Shown here piece by piece: positions 25,905-37,151 of a stretch of 42,125 nucleotides of DNA (the stretch's first letter is position 1; each line of letters starts with the position of its first letter). Source of the stretch: Actinomycetota bacterium (GTDB lineage Bacteria > Actinomycetota > Actinomycetes > Mycobacteriales > Mycobacteriaceae); the NCBI GenBank assembly GCA_018268465.1, contig JAFDWN010000036.1, positions 154,262 through 196,386 on the forward strand. The letters are read 5' to 3'. The translations under genes and the position numbers were made by a program. A model generated the notes under the pieces. It saw only the letters and a program-made list of their open reading frames with translations. It did not search any database and had not been told where the DNA came from.

Positions 25905-26242
25905 ACGTTCTCGACGTCGTGGCGGGCGTTCTGGTGCTTGGCGGTTCGGCGCTCGCGCTGACGGCGGCGATCGGGGTGGTGCGGTTCCCCGACACCCTCT
26001 CGCGGATGCACGCCGCGACCAAACCGCAGGTTCTCGGTCTGCTGCTGGTGCTGGCCGGTGCGGCGATCCGGTTGCGGGGTAACGCCGATGTCGGCATGGT
26101 CATCCTCACCGGGCTGTTCACGTTGATCACCGCACCGGTGATCGCCAACCGCGTCGGCCAGCTGGCCTACCGCGAGCAGAACGTGCGCGACGATCTGTTG
26201 ACGAAGGACGAACTGCACGAATTCAACGACCGCACAGGCTGA
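25901..26242 (+). CDS. mrpG: Mrp antiporter subunit G
   Basis: A 113-residue protein with three transmembrane helices and the diagnostic GVVRFPDTLSRMHAATKPQVLGLLLVL segment after the first helix. The C terminus is charged and cytosolic. It is the last gene of the mrp operon; a GC-rich perfect palindrome follows 2 bases after the stop. Confidence 0.95.
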   Translation: MNVLDVVAGVLVLGGSALALTAAIGVVRFPDTLSRMHAATKPQVLGLLLVLAGAAIRLRGNADVGMVILTGLFTLITAPVIANRVGQLAYREQNVRDDLLTKDELHEFNDRTG

Positions 26243-26243
26243 T

Positions 26244-26257
26244 CCGGCCGCGGCCGG
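26244..26257. terminator. Possible terminator hairpin between mrpG and the LON-domain gene
   Basis: CCGGCCGCGGCCGG is a perfect 14-base palindrome in the 23-base gap between two convergent genes. No T-run follows, as is common for mycobacterial terminators. It could serve both directions; a loopless palindrome is a weak hairpin, so confidence is limited. Confidence 0.4.
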
Positions 26258-26265
26258 TAAAGGCA

Positions 26266-26895
26266 CTAGGGCGAGAGCCGGAATTCGACCATGGCCACGA
26301 CGGTGTCGAGTGCCTCGCTGAGCGCGTTCAGCCGCGCGGGGGCGGTCGGCGCCGACAACACCGCGTACCGGTCGGCCTGCCCGATCGGCAGTCGGGACGC
26401 CAAGGTGTACAGGCGTTTTCCCGTGTCGGGGTGTCGGGGACCCAGTAGCGCGGCACGGTCGGGCAGGTCGACCTCACGGGCCTGGGCGATCCGCTCGAAC
26501 AGCCCCACGATGCGTTGCTCGAGTTCGTCGATCCGTGACGGCGCGACGGGATCGGCGGGTTCGTCGTCCCACGGCTCGACCGCGGCGCGCGGGTACGGGT
26601 CGTCGTCGAGCCACTGCCGCACCCGGATCCGTTCGGTCATCAGGCAGGCCAACCGGTACCGCCCGCCGCCCAGCGCGTCGCATTCCACGATGCGGGCCAA
26701 GGCGCCGATATCGCAGCGCCGGTCGCCGCCGCCCACTTCGCGCCCGGCGGCGATCATCACCACGCCGAACTCCGGCTGCTCGGCGGCCAGGCACGCCTGC
26801 ACCAGTGCGGTGTATCGGGGTTCGAAGATCCGCAGCGGCAGTTCCTCGCCGGGCAGCATGGCCACCTCGAGCGGGAACATCGGCGTCGCGGTCAT
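26266..26895 (-). CDS. LON peptidase N-terminal-domain protein (Rv0434-like)
   Basis: A 209-residue stand-alone LON substrate-binding (PUA-like) domain with no ATPase or protease part. It starts MTATPMFPLEVAMLPGEELPLRIFEPRY, the classic first beta-strand block, followed by FGVVMIAAGREVGGGD. The function of such stand-alone proteins is not established; protein binding is probable. Its ATG lies 3 bases downstream of the carboxylate-amine ligase stop, so it is the last gene of the minus-strand VirR-SodC cluster. Confidence 0.92.
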   Translation of the reverse strand: MTATPMFPLEVAMLPGEELPLRIFEPRYTALVQACLAAEQPEFGVVMIAAGREVGGGDRRCDIGALARIVECDALGGGRYRLACLMTERIRVRQWLDDDPYPRAAVEPWDDEPADPVAPSRIDELEQRIVGLFERIAQAREVDLPDRAALLGPRHPDTGKRLYTLASRLPIGQADRYAVLSAPTAPARLNALSEALDTVVAMVEFRLSP

Positions 26896-26898
26896 CTG

Positions 26899-28032
26899 TC
26901 AGAGTTCGAGTTCGGCCACCAGCGCGTCGACCACGGCGCGCAGGTCGCCGTCCGTCTCCTCGGCAACCCGGCGCTGGCGTTGATACGACGCCCCGGCATG
27001 GTAGATCTCGCTGACTCGAGCCAGTTCGTCGGCGCAGTGCAGCGACGCCGCCACCGGCTCCAGCCGGTTGAGCAACTCGTCGAGGTCCTCGGTGACAAGT
27101 CGTTCGTTGCTGTCGGCATCGAGGATGATCACCGCGTCGAGACCGTAACGCGCAGCGCGCCACTTGTTTTCCTGCACGTGCCACGGCGGCATGGTGGGCA
27201 GCGGCTCGCCGGCTTCCAGCCGGCGGTCCAGGTCCACGATCAGGCAGTGCGTCAGTGCGACGAGCGCGCCGAGTTCACGGATGTTGGAGACTCCGTCGAG
27301 AATCCGCACCTCGATCGTGCCCAGGTGCGGCGACGGCCGGATATCCCAACGGATCTCGTTCATGTGGTCGATGATGCCGGTCTTCTTCTGGTCGCCGACG
27401 AAACCTTCGAACTCCGTCCACCGCTGGAAGTGGAACGGCAGGCCCGCGGTGGGCAGCTGCTGGAACATCATGGCCCGGTTACTCGCGTATCCGGTGTCCT
27501 CGCCACCCCAGTACGGCGACGACGCCGACAGCGCCAGCAGGTGCGGATAGTAGTCGAGCATCGACGTGATGATCGGCATCACCTTGTGCGCGGAGGAGAT
27601 CCCGACGTGCACGTGGACACCCCAGATCAGCATCTGTCTGCCCCACCACTGGGTGCGTTTGATCAGCTCGGCGTATCGGGGCGCGTCGGTGAGCTTTTGG
27701 GCCGACCATTTCGCGAACGGGTGGGTGCCCGCGCAGAACAGTTCCATACCGCGGCCCCGCACGATCGTGCGCGCGGTCGCAAGGGTCGCCCGGAGGTCGT
27801 CCATCGCCTCGGCGGTGTTGTCGCACACCCCGGTGACGACTTCGACGGTGTTGCGCAGCAACTCCTTGTGCACGTAGGGGTTTTCGCCGATCTCGGCGAT
27901 GACGGCGGCGGCCTCGTTGCTGAGGTCACGCGTGACGGCGTCGACGAGTGCGAACTCCCATTCGACGCCGACCGTCGGGCGGGGAGACCCCTTGAATTCG
28001 ATCCGGTTGTCAGCCGGCGGGGCTGATGACAC
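26899..28032 (-). CDS. Carboxylate-amine ligase, YbdK/GCS2 type (Rv0433-like)
   Basis: A 377-residue ATP-dependent ligase of the glutamate-cysteine ligase 2 family. Conserved segments are [12 protein letters not shown] near residue 20, [50 protein letters not shown] and [10 protein letters not shown]. YbdK of E. coli shows weak glutamate-cysteine ligase activity; the true substrate in mycobacteria is uncertain, since these bacteria make mycothiol rather than glutathione. The start is a GTG with a poor ribosome binding site, and the 5' end overlaps the sodC 3' end by 23 bases, suggesting coupling to sodC translation. Confidence 0.92.
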   Translation of the reverse strand: MSSAPPADNRIEFKGSPRPTVGVEWEFALVDAVTRDLSNEAAAVIAEIGENPYVHKELLRNTVEVVTGVCDNTAEAMDDLRATLATARTIVRGRGMELFCAGTHPFAKWSAQKLTDAPRYAELIKRTQWWGRQMLIWGVHVHVGISSAHKVMPIITSMLDYYPHLLALSASSPYWGGEDTGYASNRAMMFQQLPTAGLPFHFQRWTEFEGFVGDQKKTGIIDHMNEIRWDIRPSPHLGTIEVRILDGVSNIRELGALVALTHCLIVDLDRRLEAGEPLPTMPPWHVQENKWRAARYGLDAVIILDADSNERLVTEDLDELLNRLEPVAASLHCADELARVSEIYHAGASYQRQRRVAEETDGDLRAVVDALVAELEL

Positions 28033-28720
28033 CGCACGCCACCCGGCTTCCGGCGTCGCCGGTGGCCATCGTCGTCTGGTCGGGCCCGGGTGTGCCGTTG
28101 ACCTGCTGGTAGCGCTCGGGCGGGATGTTGGCGAAGTTGTCGGCGTTCTCGTGGATGATGATCGCCGTCTGGGCGCCGTCGAGCAGTTCCTCGGCGGTGA
28201 ACGCGTCGGTGGTGGTCACCAGCATCGCCGAACCGTCCCCGCGGACCTGCAGCGATGACAGGTCACCGCTCGCCGGGTGCGCAGAGTGGCCGGGGACCTG
28301 GAAATGGCCGCCGGCGGAGTTGAAGTTGCCCGGGGCGCCGCCGGTCGGGGCGACCGAGTTGGCCTCGCACTTACCCACCGAATGGATGTGCAGCCCGTGG
28401 AATCCGGGGCTGAGCTCGCCGGCCTGGGTGGTCTTGACGGTGATCGTGGCGTAGCCGTCGGAGAATTCGAAATCGGCGGTGGCGACGGCGGTGCCGTCGG
28501 CGGTCTTGAGTTCCGCGGTGAGGTGCTCACCCGACGCGGCCGCTCCGCCGCCGTGGCCGCCCTCTTCACCCCCGGGCGCGGAGGGTGACGGGGAGCCGGT
28601 CCAGACCGACGGCGTGGTGCCTGGCTCGGTGGCTATCGGCTCGTTGGGGGCACAGGCGCTCAGCGCGAGCGCGGGGACGGCGAACATGGCGGCGACGGCG
28701 ACGGGCTTGAGCATGCGCAA
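28010..28720 (-). CDS. sodC: Superoxide dismutase [Cu(-Zn)] lipoprotein
   Basis: Removes superoxide outside the cytoplasmic membrane. The 236-residue precursor has a lipoprotein signal with the lipobox LSAC (Cys near residue 23). A Pro/Ser/Gly-rich linker with a His-Gly patch ([15 protein letters not shown]) precedes the SOD domain from about residue 65. The copper ligands are in [15 protein letters not shown] and IIIHENADN, with paired Cys for the disulfide (GKC and VACGV). M. tuberculosis SodC lacks zinc. Here the zinc-loop region reads [11 protein letters not shown] and keeps two His and an Asp, so zinc binding cannot be excluded. Four bases separate it from virR upstream. Confidence 0.96.
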   Translation of the reverse strand: MRMLKPVAVAAMFAVPALALSACAPNEPIATEPGTTPSVWTGSPSPSAPGGEEGGHGGGAAASGEHLTAELKTADGTAVATADFEFSDGYATITVKTTQAGELSPGFHGLHIHSVGKCEANSVAPTGGAPGNFNSAGGHFQVPGHSAHPASGDLSSLQVRGDGSAMLVTTTDAFTAEELLDGAQTAIIIHENADNFANIPPERYQQVNGTPGPDQTTMATGDAGSRVACGVISPAG

Positions 28721-28724
28721 AAGC

Positions 28725-29189
28725 CTAACCGGTGACCGCGACGATCACTCCCGGTGGTTGCTCTGCCAATGCGGGCAGCCGCGGCTCGACGGGGGCTTCC
28801 AGCAGTCTTCCCACCTCGTCGGCGGCCTCTTGCTCGCCGGGGGCGTCGCTGAAATACACGGTGGTGGCTGTCACACCCTCCAGGCTGAGGTTGCCGGTGT
28901 CGGTGACATTCCAGCCGGCGTCGCGCAGCCGGGTGGCGGTGCCTTCGGCGGCGCCCTGAACCTCGGAGATGTTGTAGACGCGCACATCGGCTTTGGCCGG
29001 TTCGGCCGCGGGCGGCGCCTCGGACGTCGTCGTGGTGGTGGTCGCGGTCGTCACCGACGACTGGTCGCTGTCGGTGTCGTCACCGGAGCCCATGGCCTGG
29101 AACCCGACGAGCAGGAAGACCACGCCCAGGAACAGCAGCACCATCACCATGGCGCGCAGGGGCAGCCCGGAGGATTCTCGCTGATTCAT
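28725..29189 (-). CDS. virR: LytR C-terminal-domain membrane protein VirR (Rv0431-like)
   Basis: A 154-residue protein with a short cytosolic N terminus ([13 protein letters not shown]), one transmembrane helix (residues about 14-34), a Ser/Thr-rich linker ([17 protein letters not shown]) and a LytR_C domain outside the membrane ([26 protein letters not shown]). M. tuberculosis VirR restrains membrane-vesicle release and shapes the cell envelope. The ATG at 29189 matches the family start and lies exactly 7 bases after a -10 box, so the mRNA may be leaderless; a GTG eight codons upstream lies before that box. First gene of the tight virR-sodC-ligase-LON run. Confidence 0.9.
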   Translation of the reverse strand: MNQRESSGLPLRAMVMVLLFLGVVFLLVGFQAMGSGDDTDSDQSSVTTATTTTTTSEAPPAAEPAKADVRVYNISEVQGAAEGTATRLRDAGWNVTDTGNLSLEGVTATTVYFSDAPGEQEAADEVGRLLEAPVEPRLPALAEQPPGVIVAVTG

Positions 29190-29196
29190 CTGGCCC

Positions 29197-29202
29197 ACTG
29201 TA
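29197..29202 (-). promoter_or_regulatory. Candidate -10 box for a leaderless virR-sodC mRNA
   Basis: TACAGT on the minus strand (29202 to 29197) followed by 7 bases and the ATG at 29189. There is no ribosome binding site before the ATG. Confidence 0.55.
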
Positions 29203-29247
29203 TCGAGCGGCACCGGCGCCGCGGCCGGACGGGCCGAGCGCCCGGCG

Positions 29248-29556
29248 TCAGGTGACCTCGAAGCCCAGACGGCGGGCGGCCCGTGCCTTCTGCCTGCTGG
29301 CCCGCAGCCGGCGCAGCCGCTTGACCAGCATCGGATCGGCCGCCAGCGCCTCGGGCCGGTCGACCAGCGCGTTCAGCACCTGGTAGTAGCGGGTGGCCGA
29401 CATGGAGAAGAGCTCTTTGATCGCGTCTTCCTTCGAGCCGGCGTACTTCCACCACTGCCTTTCGAAGGCCAGGATGTCGTGTTCGCGACGGCTGAGCCCG
29501 TCGGCGGGATCGGCGTCATCTCCGGATTGCTCAGCCCGCGCCATGGCGCCGTCCAT
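29248..29556 (-). CDS. DUF3263 family protein (Rv0430-like), sigma-factor-region-like fold
   Basis: A 102-residue basic protein. The core LSRREHDILAFERQWWKYAG, then IKELFSMSATRYYQVLNAL, is typical of DUF3263. It looks like a small helix-turn-helix; the ATRYYQVLN helix could contact DNA. The C terminus is very basic (LVKRLRRLRASRQKARAARR). The ATG at 29556 has AAGGAG 6 bases upstream and matches the mycobacterial form; longer open reading to 29667 is not supported. Divergent from def. Precedes virR by 58 bases in the same direction. Confidence 0.88.
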   Translation of the reverse strand: MDGAMARAEQSGDDADPADGLSRREHDILAFERQWWKYAGSKEDAIKELFSMSATRYYQVLNALVDRPEALAADPMLVKRLRRLRASRQKARAARRLGFEVT

Positions 29557-29668
29557 ATTGCTCCTTGGACCCTTCCGGCACTTGAAATGACATCGCTCGT
29601 GTTCCGGCGAACATTCAATCACGGGTTGCGGGGATGAGCCGTCACAAAAGCCCGCGAGTCGGCTCACT

Positions 29669-29674
29669 TAAGCT
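29669..29674 (+). promoter_or_regulatory. Candidate -10 box for a near-leaderless def mRNA
   Basis: TAAGCT (TANNNT) lies 8 bases before the ATG at 29683 in the 126-base divergent region with the DUF3263 gene. No ribosome binding site is seen. The weak ORF extension (TTG at 29674) begins inside the box and can be dismissed. Confidence 0.45.
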
Positions 29675-29682
29675 TGCGGTCC

Positions 29683-30276
29683 ATGGCAGTCGTTCCGATC
29701 CGCATCGTCGGAGATCCCGTCCTGCACACGGCTACCGAGCCCGTACCGGTCGGACCCGACGGTGCGCTGCCCGCGGACCTGGCCGACCTCATCGCCGACA
29801 TGTACGACACGATGGACGCGGCGAACGGGGTTGGGCTGGCCGCCAACCAGATCGGGGTGTCCAAGCGGCTGTTCGTCTACGACTGCGCCGATGTGCGTGG
29901 CCGCACGACGCGCCGTCGCGGGGTGGTGATCAACCCGGTGTTGGAGACCTCCGAGGTACCCGAGACGATGCCGGATCCCGATGACGACGACGAGGGCTGC
30001 CTGTCGGTGCCGGGCGAGTCGTTCCCGACCGGCCGGGCCGACTGGGCGCGGGTGACCGGTCTGGACGCCGACGGGACGCCGGTCACCCTGGAGGGGACGG
30101 GGCTGTTCGCGAGGATGCTGCAGCATGAAACCGGCCATCTGGACGGATTCCTGTATCTGGACCGGCTGGTCGGGCGCAACGCCCGCGCCGCCAAGCGTTC
30201 GGTGAAGAGTCACGGCTGGGGAGTGCCGGGGCTGAGCTGGCTGCCGGGCCGGGATCCCGATCCGTTCGGGCATTGA
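29683..30276 (+). CDS. def: Peptide deformylase
   Basis: Metal-dependent enzyme that removes the N-formyl group from new polypeptides. The 197-residue protein has all three family motifs: [10 protein letters not shown] (motif 1), EGCLSVPG (motif 2, metal-binding Cys) and QHETGHLDG (motif 3, HExxH with catalytic Glu). The insertion [15 protein letters not shown] before motif 2 is typical of mycobacterial deformylases. The start [18 protein letters not shown] agrees with the M. tuberculosis protein as I recall it. The GNAT gene starts 10 bases after its stop. Confidence 0.97.
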   Translation: MAVVPIRIVGDPVLHTATEPVPVGPDGALPADLADLIADMYDTMDAANGVGLAANQIGVSKRLFVYDCADVRGRTTRRRGVVINPVLETSEVPETMPDPDDDDEGCLSVPGESFPTGRADWARVTGLDADGTPVTLEGTGLFARMLQHETGHLDGFLYLDRLVGRNARAAKRSVKSHGWGVPGLSWLPGRDPDPFGH

Positions 30277-30286
30277 AGTTCGGGCA

Positions 30287-31189
30287 GTGAACCTCCCACC
30301 TCCCGGCGCCCGGGTGAGTCTGCGGTACCGGTTGCCGCCCGGTTCTGCGCCGCCGCTGACCGATGTGATCGGACACCTGGTGTCCGTCGCACCGGAGGTC
30401 GAGGTGCGGACGAAGTCCGGGGACGTGGTGGTGGTGGCGCGTGCCGACGTCGTGTCGGTGCGTGAGCTTTCCCATACCCCGGTGCGTGCCTCGGAGATCC
30501 GCGCCGTCGAGTACGCGGCCGCGCTGGCCTGGCCGGGACTGGAGCAGCGGTGGCTGGGCGGCTGGTTCCTGCGGGCCGGCGGCGGATTCACCAGCCGGGC
30601 CAATTCGGCTGTGCCGCTGGAATTTTCGGCGGCTCTGGCGGACCTGGACGCAGTCGCCGGCTGGTACGCAGAGCGGGATCTGGCGCCGTGGCTGGCACTG
30701 CCCGAACGGCTCCTGCCCGTCCGCGTCGATGGCGTCAAGCAGACCAGGGTGATGGTGTGCGACGTGCCCGCGGCGGTCGAGGCGACAGGGGTGACGCTGC
30801 TCGACCGCCCGGATCACGGGTGGCTGGCCGGTTATGCCAGGGCGGTTCCCGCCGGGGTTCTGACGGCGGTCGTCGACGGTGAGGTGACATTCGCGGCGGT
30901 GCCAGGGGCGGCGGTGGGGCGGGGTGCGGTGACCCCGGCGCCCGACGGCACCCGCTGGCTGGGCCTGTCGTCGGTGCGCGTCGCCGAGTCGGCCCGGCGC
31001 GGCGGGCACGCCAGGGCGGTGTGCGCGGCGCTGTTCGCGTGGGGCGCCGGGCACGGCGCCCAGCGGGCGTATGTGCAGGTGCTTGCCGACAACGCGCCGG
31101 CGATCGCGCTGTACCAGTCGATGGGGTTCGTCCTGCACCACCAACATCGCTACGTCGACGCGGCGACGCTGCTGCGGCCTAGGCTGTGA
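30287..31189 (+). CDS. GNAT-family N-acetyltransferase (Rv0428c-like)
   Basis: A 300-residue protein with two parts. The N-terminal about 65 residues form a small beta-rich domain (VSLRYRLPPGSAPPLTDVIGHL and a VVARADVVSVRE strand), common in this group. The rest is a double-GNAT-like region ending in a clear acetyl-CoA site: LGLSSVRVAESARRGGHARAV (R-x-x-G-x-A) near residue 230 and ALYQSMGFVLHHQHRYV near the C terminus. The substrate is unknown; the def-GNAT-xthA order is conserved in mycobacteria. The GTG start is 10 bases after def, and its stop overlaps the xthA start (GTGA). Confidence 0.9.
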   Translation: MNLPPPGARVSLRYRLPPGSAPPLTDVIGHLVSVAPEVEVRTKSGDVVVVARADVVSVRELSHTPVRASEIRAVEYAAALAWPGLEQRWLGGWFLRAGGGFTSRANSAVPLEFSAALADLDAVAGWYAERDLAPWLALPERLLPVRVDGVKQTRVMVCDVPAAVEATGVTLLDRPDHGWLAGYARAVPAGVLTAVVDGEVTFAAVPGAAVGRGAVTPAPDGTRWLGLSSVRVAESARRGGHARAVCAALFAWGAGHGAQRAYVQVLADNAPAIALYQSMGFVLHHQHRYVDAATLLRPRL

Positions 31190-32004
31190 GGATGCCCGAC
31201 ACCCTGCGGCTGGCGACCTGGAACGTCAATTCGATCCGCACCAGGGTGGACCGCGTCGTCGACTGGATGCAGCGGGCCGATGTCGACGTGCTGGCGATGC
31301 AGGAAACCAAGTGCACCGACGCCCAGTTCCCGACGATGCCGTTCGCCGCGCTGGGTTACGACGTCGCGCATGTGGGGTTCAACCAGTGGAACGGCGTGGC
31401 CATCGCGTCGCGGGTGGGACTCGACGACGTCGAGGTCGGTTTCGCCGGTCAGCCGATGTGGAGCAGCTCCCCCGATGTGCAGGCCGCCGCGGAGGCCCGG
31501 GCGCTGGGCGCGACGTGCGGCGGGGTCCGGGTCTGGAGTCTGTATGTGCCCAACGGCCGCACGCTGGATGACCCGCACTACGCATACAAGCTGGATTGGC
31601 TTGCGGCGCTGCGCGATACGTCGTCGTCCTGGCTGGCGGCAGATCCCGGCCTGCCCGTCGCACTGGTCGGGGACTGGAATATCGCCCCCACCGACGAGGA
31701 CGTGTGGAGCACCGAGTTCTATGCGGGCCGCACACACGTGTCAGAGCCGGAACGCAAGGCGTTCGACGCAATCGTCGACGCCGGGTACGCCGACGTGGTG
31801 CGCCCGTTCGCGCCGGGACCCGGTACTTACACCTACTGGGACTACACCCAGCTGAGTTTCCAGAAGCGGCGCGGGATGCGGATCGACTTCATCATGGGCT
31901 CCCCGGCGCTGGCCACCCGTGTGACGCAGGCCGAGATCGTCCGCGACGAACGAAAAGGCAAGGGCGCCAGCGACCATGCCCCCGTGCTGGTGACGCTGGG
32001 CTGA
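31186..32004 (+). CDS. xthA: Exodeoxyribonuclease III (class II AP endonuclease)
   Basis: DNA-repair nuclease that cuts abasic sites and trims 3' ends. The 272-residue protein shows the exonuclease III family motifs: LATWNVNSIRTR, MQETKCTD (metal-binding Glu), LYVPNGRTLDDPHYAYKL, GDWNIAPTDEDVW (catalytic Asp/Asn), RIDFIMGSP and SDHAPVLV (Asp-His pair). It starts at GTG 31186, overlapping the GNAT stop; ATG at 31192 is an equally possible start. It converges on the MFS gene with 9 bases between stops. Confidence 0.96.
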   Translation: MRMPDTLRLATWNVNSIRTRVDRVVDWMQRADVDVLAMQETKCTDAQFPTMPFAALGYDVAHVGFNQWNGVAIASRVGLDDVEVGFAGQPMWSSSPDVQAAAEARALGATCGGVRVWSLYVPNGRTLDDPHYAYKLDWLAALRDTSSSWLAADPGLPVALVGDWNIAPTDEDVWSTEFYAGRTHVSEPERKAFDAIVDAGYADVVRPFAPGPGTYTYWDYTQLSFQKRRGMRIDFIMGSPALATRVTQAEIVRDERKGKGASDHAPVLVTLG

Positions 32005-32013
32005 CACCGGCGG

Positions 32014-33777
32014 TCAGGCCTCGTTGTCCGCCCCGGGCGCCGTGGCGTACCGGCCGGCGTTGAACAGCGACGCCGCGGCACCGATCAGCATCATCACCGC
32101 GGCGGCGCCGAACACGACGACCAGTCCGGCGTGGAAGGGTTCGGTGATCAACTGCGGGAAGAACTCCTGGCCGGTGAGCACGCCGGCATTGACCCCCGGC
32201 TGATGCAGTGTGCCGTACGGGGCGAGCAGTTCGGCGACGGGGTTGTAGCCGAGGAAGGCCGCGAACAGACTGCCCACCGGGGGCAGGCCGGCCACGTCGT
32301 GAGCCACCGAAGCGGGCACACCCTGCTGCTGCAACCCCGTGCTCAGCGCACCCGGCAGCGAGTTGGCCAGCCCGACGATCATGAGCGAGAAGAAGATTCC
32401 GATCGACAGCGACGACCCCGCGTTGAAGAAGGTGGCCCGTACTCCCGATGCCGCGCCGCGCTCGGCCGCCGGGACGCTGGACATGATGGCGGCGCTGTTC
32501 GGTGCGGTGAAGATGCCGCCGCCGAGGCCGTTGAGGAAGATCAGCGCGGCGAACAGCCGGTAGTCGAAATCGACAGGAATTGCCACCAGCGCAACGAATG
32601 TCGCCGCCATGAGCAACATCCCGCCGACGGTGAACGGTCGCGCCCCGACGCGGTCCGACAACGTCCCGGCGACCGGTCCGGCGACGAGGAACCCGATCGT
32701 CATGGGCAGCATGTAGATCCCCGCCCACAGCGGCGTGGACTCGAAACTGTAGCCGTGCAACGGCAACCAGATGCCCTGCAACCAGATGATGAGCATGAAC
32801 TGCAGGCCGCCGCGCCCCACCGACGACATCAGCCCCGCCAGGTTGCCCATGCCGAACGCCGTCGACCGGAACAACCGGATGTTGACGATGGGGTCGGGCA
32901 CCCGCAGCTCGATGAAACAGAACGCGACCAGCAGGACCACTCCGGCGATGATCGTGCCCAGCACCCACGGGTTACCCCACCCGGTGGTGGAGTCACCGTA
33001 GGGCTGGATGCCGTAGGTGATCCCGACCAGCAACACCGTGAGCCCGACCGCGAACGTCACCGTTCCGGCCCAGTCCAGCCGGCCCGGCGTGCGGACCCCG
33101 AGTTCCTTGAGCGAACGCATACTCCACACCGTGCCCAGTACGCCGATCGGCACCCCGACCCAGAAGATCGACTGCCAGTGCCATTCGGACAGCGCCCCGC
33201 CGATCAGCAGGCCCAGGAACGATCCGGCGACCGCGGCCACCATGTTCACGCCCAGCGCCATCCCGCGCTGATTGGCGGGAAACGCGTCGGTGAGGATCGC
33301 CGAGGACGACGCCATCAGCATCGCGCCGCCCACCCCTTGCACCACCCGCCAGGCGATGAGCCAGACCGCGCCGCCGCCGTAGTGGAACGGATCGAACGAA
33401 AGCGCGATGGCCGCGGCGGTGAAGACGGCAAACCCGAGGTTGTAGATCCGCACCCGCCCGTACATATCGCCGAGGCGCCCGAACAACACCACCAGGACCG
33501 CGGTGACCACGAGGTAACCCATCAGCATCCACAGCAGGTAGCTGACGTTTCCCGGCGCGAGCGGGTTCAGGCCGATGCCCCGGAAGATGGCGGGCAGGGA
33601 GATCAGCACGATGGACGCGTTGATCGTCGCCAGCAACATGCCCAGGGTGGTGTTGGACAGTACGACCCACTTGTAGAGCGGGTGGTCGTGATCCATCAGT
33701 TTGCGCCGGCGAGCCGTCTCCGACAGAGCGGTGTCGACAGTCGGCGCGGGTTTGGTCATCTCGATGTCTGTCGTCAT
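32014..33777 (-). CDS. MFS exporter, DHA2 (14-TM, EmrB/QacA-like) family
   Basis: A 587-residue drug/proton antiporter-type protein with about 14 hydrophobic segments. The first helix (LSNTTLGMLLATINASIVLISLPAIF) carries the DHA2 pattern. Motif A is LFGRLGDMYGRVRIYNLGF. Motif C-like GSFLGLLIGGALSEWHWQSIFWVGVPIGVLG is complete. A long extracytoplasmic loop rich in Gly/Pro precedes the last helix. The likely role is export of a toxic compound or metabolite. The ATG at 33777 was chosen; GAGG lies directly against it, so an ATG six codons downstream (33759) is possible. It is divergent from the thiC riboswitch region; no adjacent regulator was found. Confidence 0.9.
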   Translation of the reverse strand: MTTDIEMTKPAPTVDTALSETARRRKLMDHDHPLYKWVVLSNTTLGMLLATINASIVLISLPAIFRGIGLNPLAPGNVSYLLWMLMGYLVVTAVLVVLFGRLGDMYGRVRIYNLGFAVFTAAAIALSFDPFHYGGGAVWLIAWRVVQGVGGAMLMASSSAILTDAFPANQRGMALGVNMVAAVAGSFLGLLIGGALSEWHWQSIFWVGVPIGVLGTVWSMRSLKELGVRTPGRLDWAGTVTFAVGLTVLLVGITYGIQPYGDSTTGWGNPWVLGTIIAGVVLLVAFCFIELRVPDPIVNIRLFRSTAFGMGNLAGLMSSVGRGGLQFMLIIWLQGIWLPLHGYSFESTPLWAGIYMLPMTIGFLVAGPVAGTLSDRVGARPFTVGGMLLMAATFVALVAIPVDFDYRLFAALIFLNGLGGGIFTAPNSAAIMSSVPAAERGAASGVRATFFNAGSSLSIGIFFSLMIVGLANSLPGALSTGLQQQGVPASVAHDVAGLPPVGSLFAAFLGYNPVAELLAPYGTLHQPGVNAGVLTGQEFFPQLITEPFHAGLVVVFGAAAVMMLIGAAASLFNAGRYATAPGADNEA

Positions 33778-33796
33778 CCTCGTCCACTTGCGTATC

Positions 33797-33835
33797 GACC
33801 GAACTAAAACACATATATTAGCTATACAAATCATC
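33797..33835. promoter_or_regulatory. AT-rich promoter zone between the MFS gene and thiC
   Basis: About 30 bases around 33801-33832 are strikingly AT-rich in an otherwise GC-rich region (ACATATATTAGCTATACAAA at 33811-33830). On the minus strand TAATAT (33820 to 33815) could be a -10 for the MFS gene, and TTGTAT (33829 to 33824) with TAGTTC 17 bases on is an alternative pair. Neither is decisive. Confidence 0.4.
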
Positions 33836-33888
33836 TGGGCGCAATTCCCGGGTCGAGGGCCCGGCTTTTCGAATCCCACAACCTGCGC

Positions 33889-33894
33889 TAGTTT
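33889..33894 (+). promoter_or_regulatory. Candidate -10 box for the thiC operon
   Basis: TAGTTT (TANNNT) with a poor -35 (CTTTTC at 33865, 18-base spacer). Transcription would start near 33901, only about 13 bases before the first conserved bases of the TPP riboswitch, a fitting position. Confidence 0.5.
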
Positions 33895-33913
33895 GTGAAC
33901 TGGCCAACAACCA

Positions 33914-36533
<2,620 letters not shown>

Positions 36534-36537
<4 letters not shown>

Positions 36538-37151
36538 ATCTCGACGAGATCGACGGCGTCGCCCACGCACCCGCGGGCACGCCCGCCGGTGCCGTCGTCC
36601 TCACCCACGGCGCCGGTGGCAACCGCGATTCGCCGCTGCTGGTCCGGATCTGCGACGAATGGGCCAGCCGTGGCTGGCTGGCCGTGCGCTACAACCTGCC
36701 CTACCGCAGGCGCAGACCCAAGGGCCCGCCGTCAGGCGCGGCGGCGGGCGACCGGCAGGGCGTTGCCGACGCGGTCGCGGCGGTGCGCGCCCTCATCGAC
36801 GGCCCGGTGATCGCCGGCGGCCATTCGTACGGCGGTCGCCAGACCTCGATGGCGGTCGCCGACGAAGGGGTGGCGGTCGACGTGCTGACGCTGTTCTCCT
36901 ATCCGTTGCATCCGCCGGGTAAGCCCGAACGCGCCCGGACCGAACACCTGCCGCGGATCGCCGCACCCGCCGTCTTCACCCATGGCACGTCCGATCCGTT
37001 CGGTTCCATCGAGGAGCTGCGCGCAGCCGCCGCCCTGATCCCCGCGCGCACCGAGATCGTGGAGATCACCGGAGCGCGTCATGACCTGGGATCGAAGTCT
37101 CTCGACGTACCCGGTCTGGCCGTCGCGGCAGCGCTACGGTTACTGCCATGA
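36534..37151 (+). CDS. Alpha/beta hydrolase, KANL3/Tex30-like (Rv0421c-like)
   Basis: A 205-residue hydrolase with an intact catalytic triad: nucleophile Ser in GGHSYGGRQ (near residue 100), Asp in HGTSDPFGS and His in GARHDLGSK. The oxyanion loop is LTHGAGGNRDSP, a feature of the dienelactone-hydrolase-like Tex30/KANL3 group. The substrate is unknown. Being the third gene of the riboswitch-controlled chain suggests, but does not prove, a link to thiamine metabolism. The stop overlaps the DUF4190 gene (ATGA). Confidence 0.9.
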
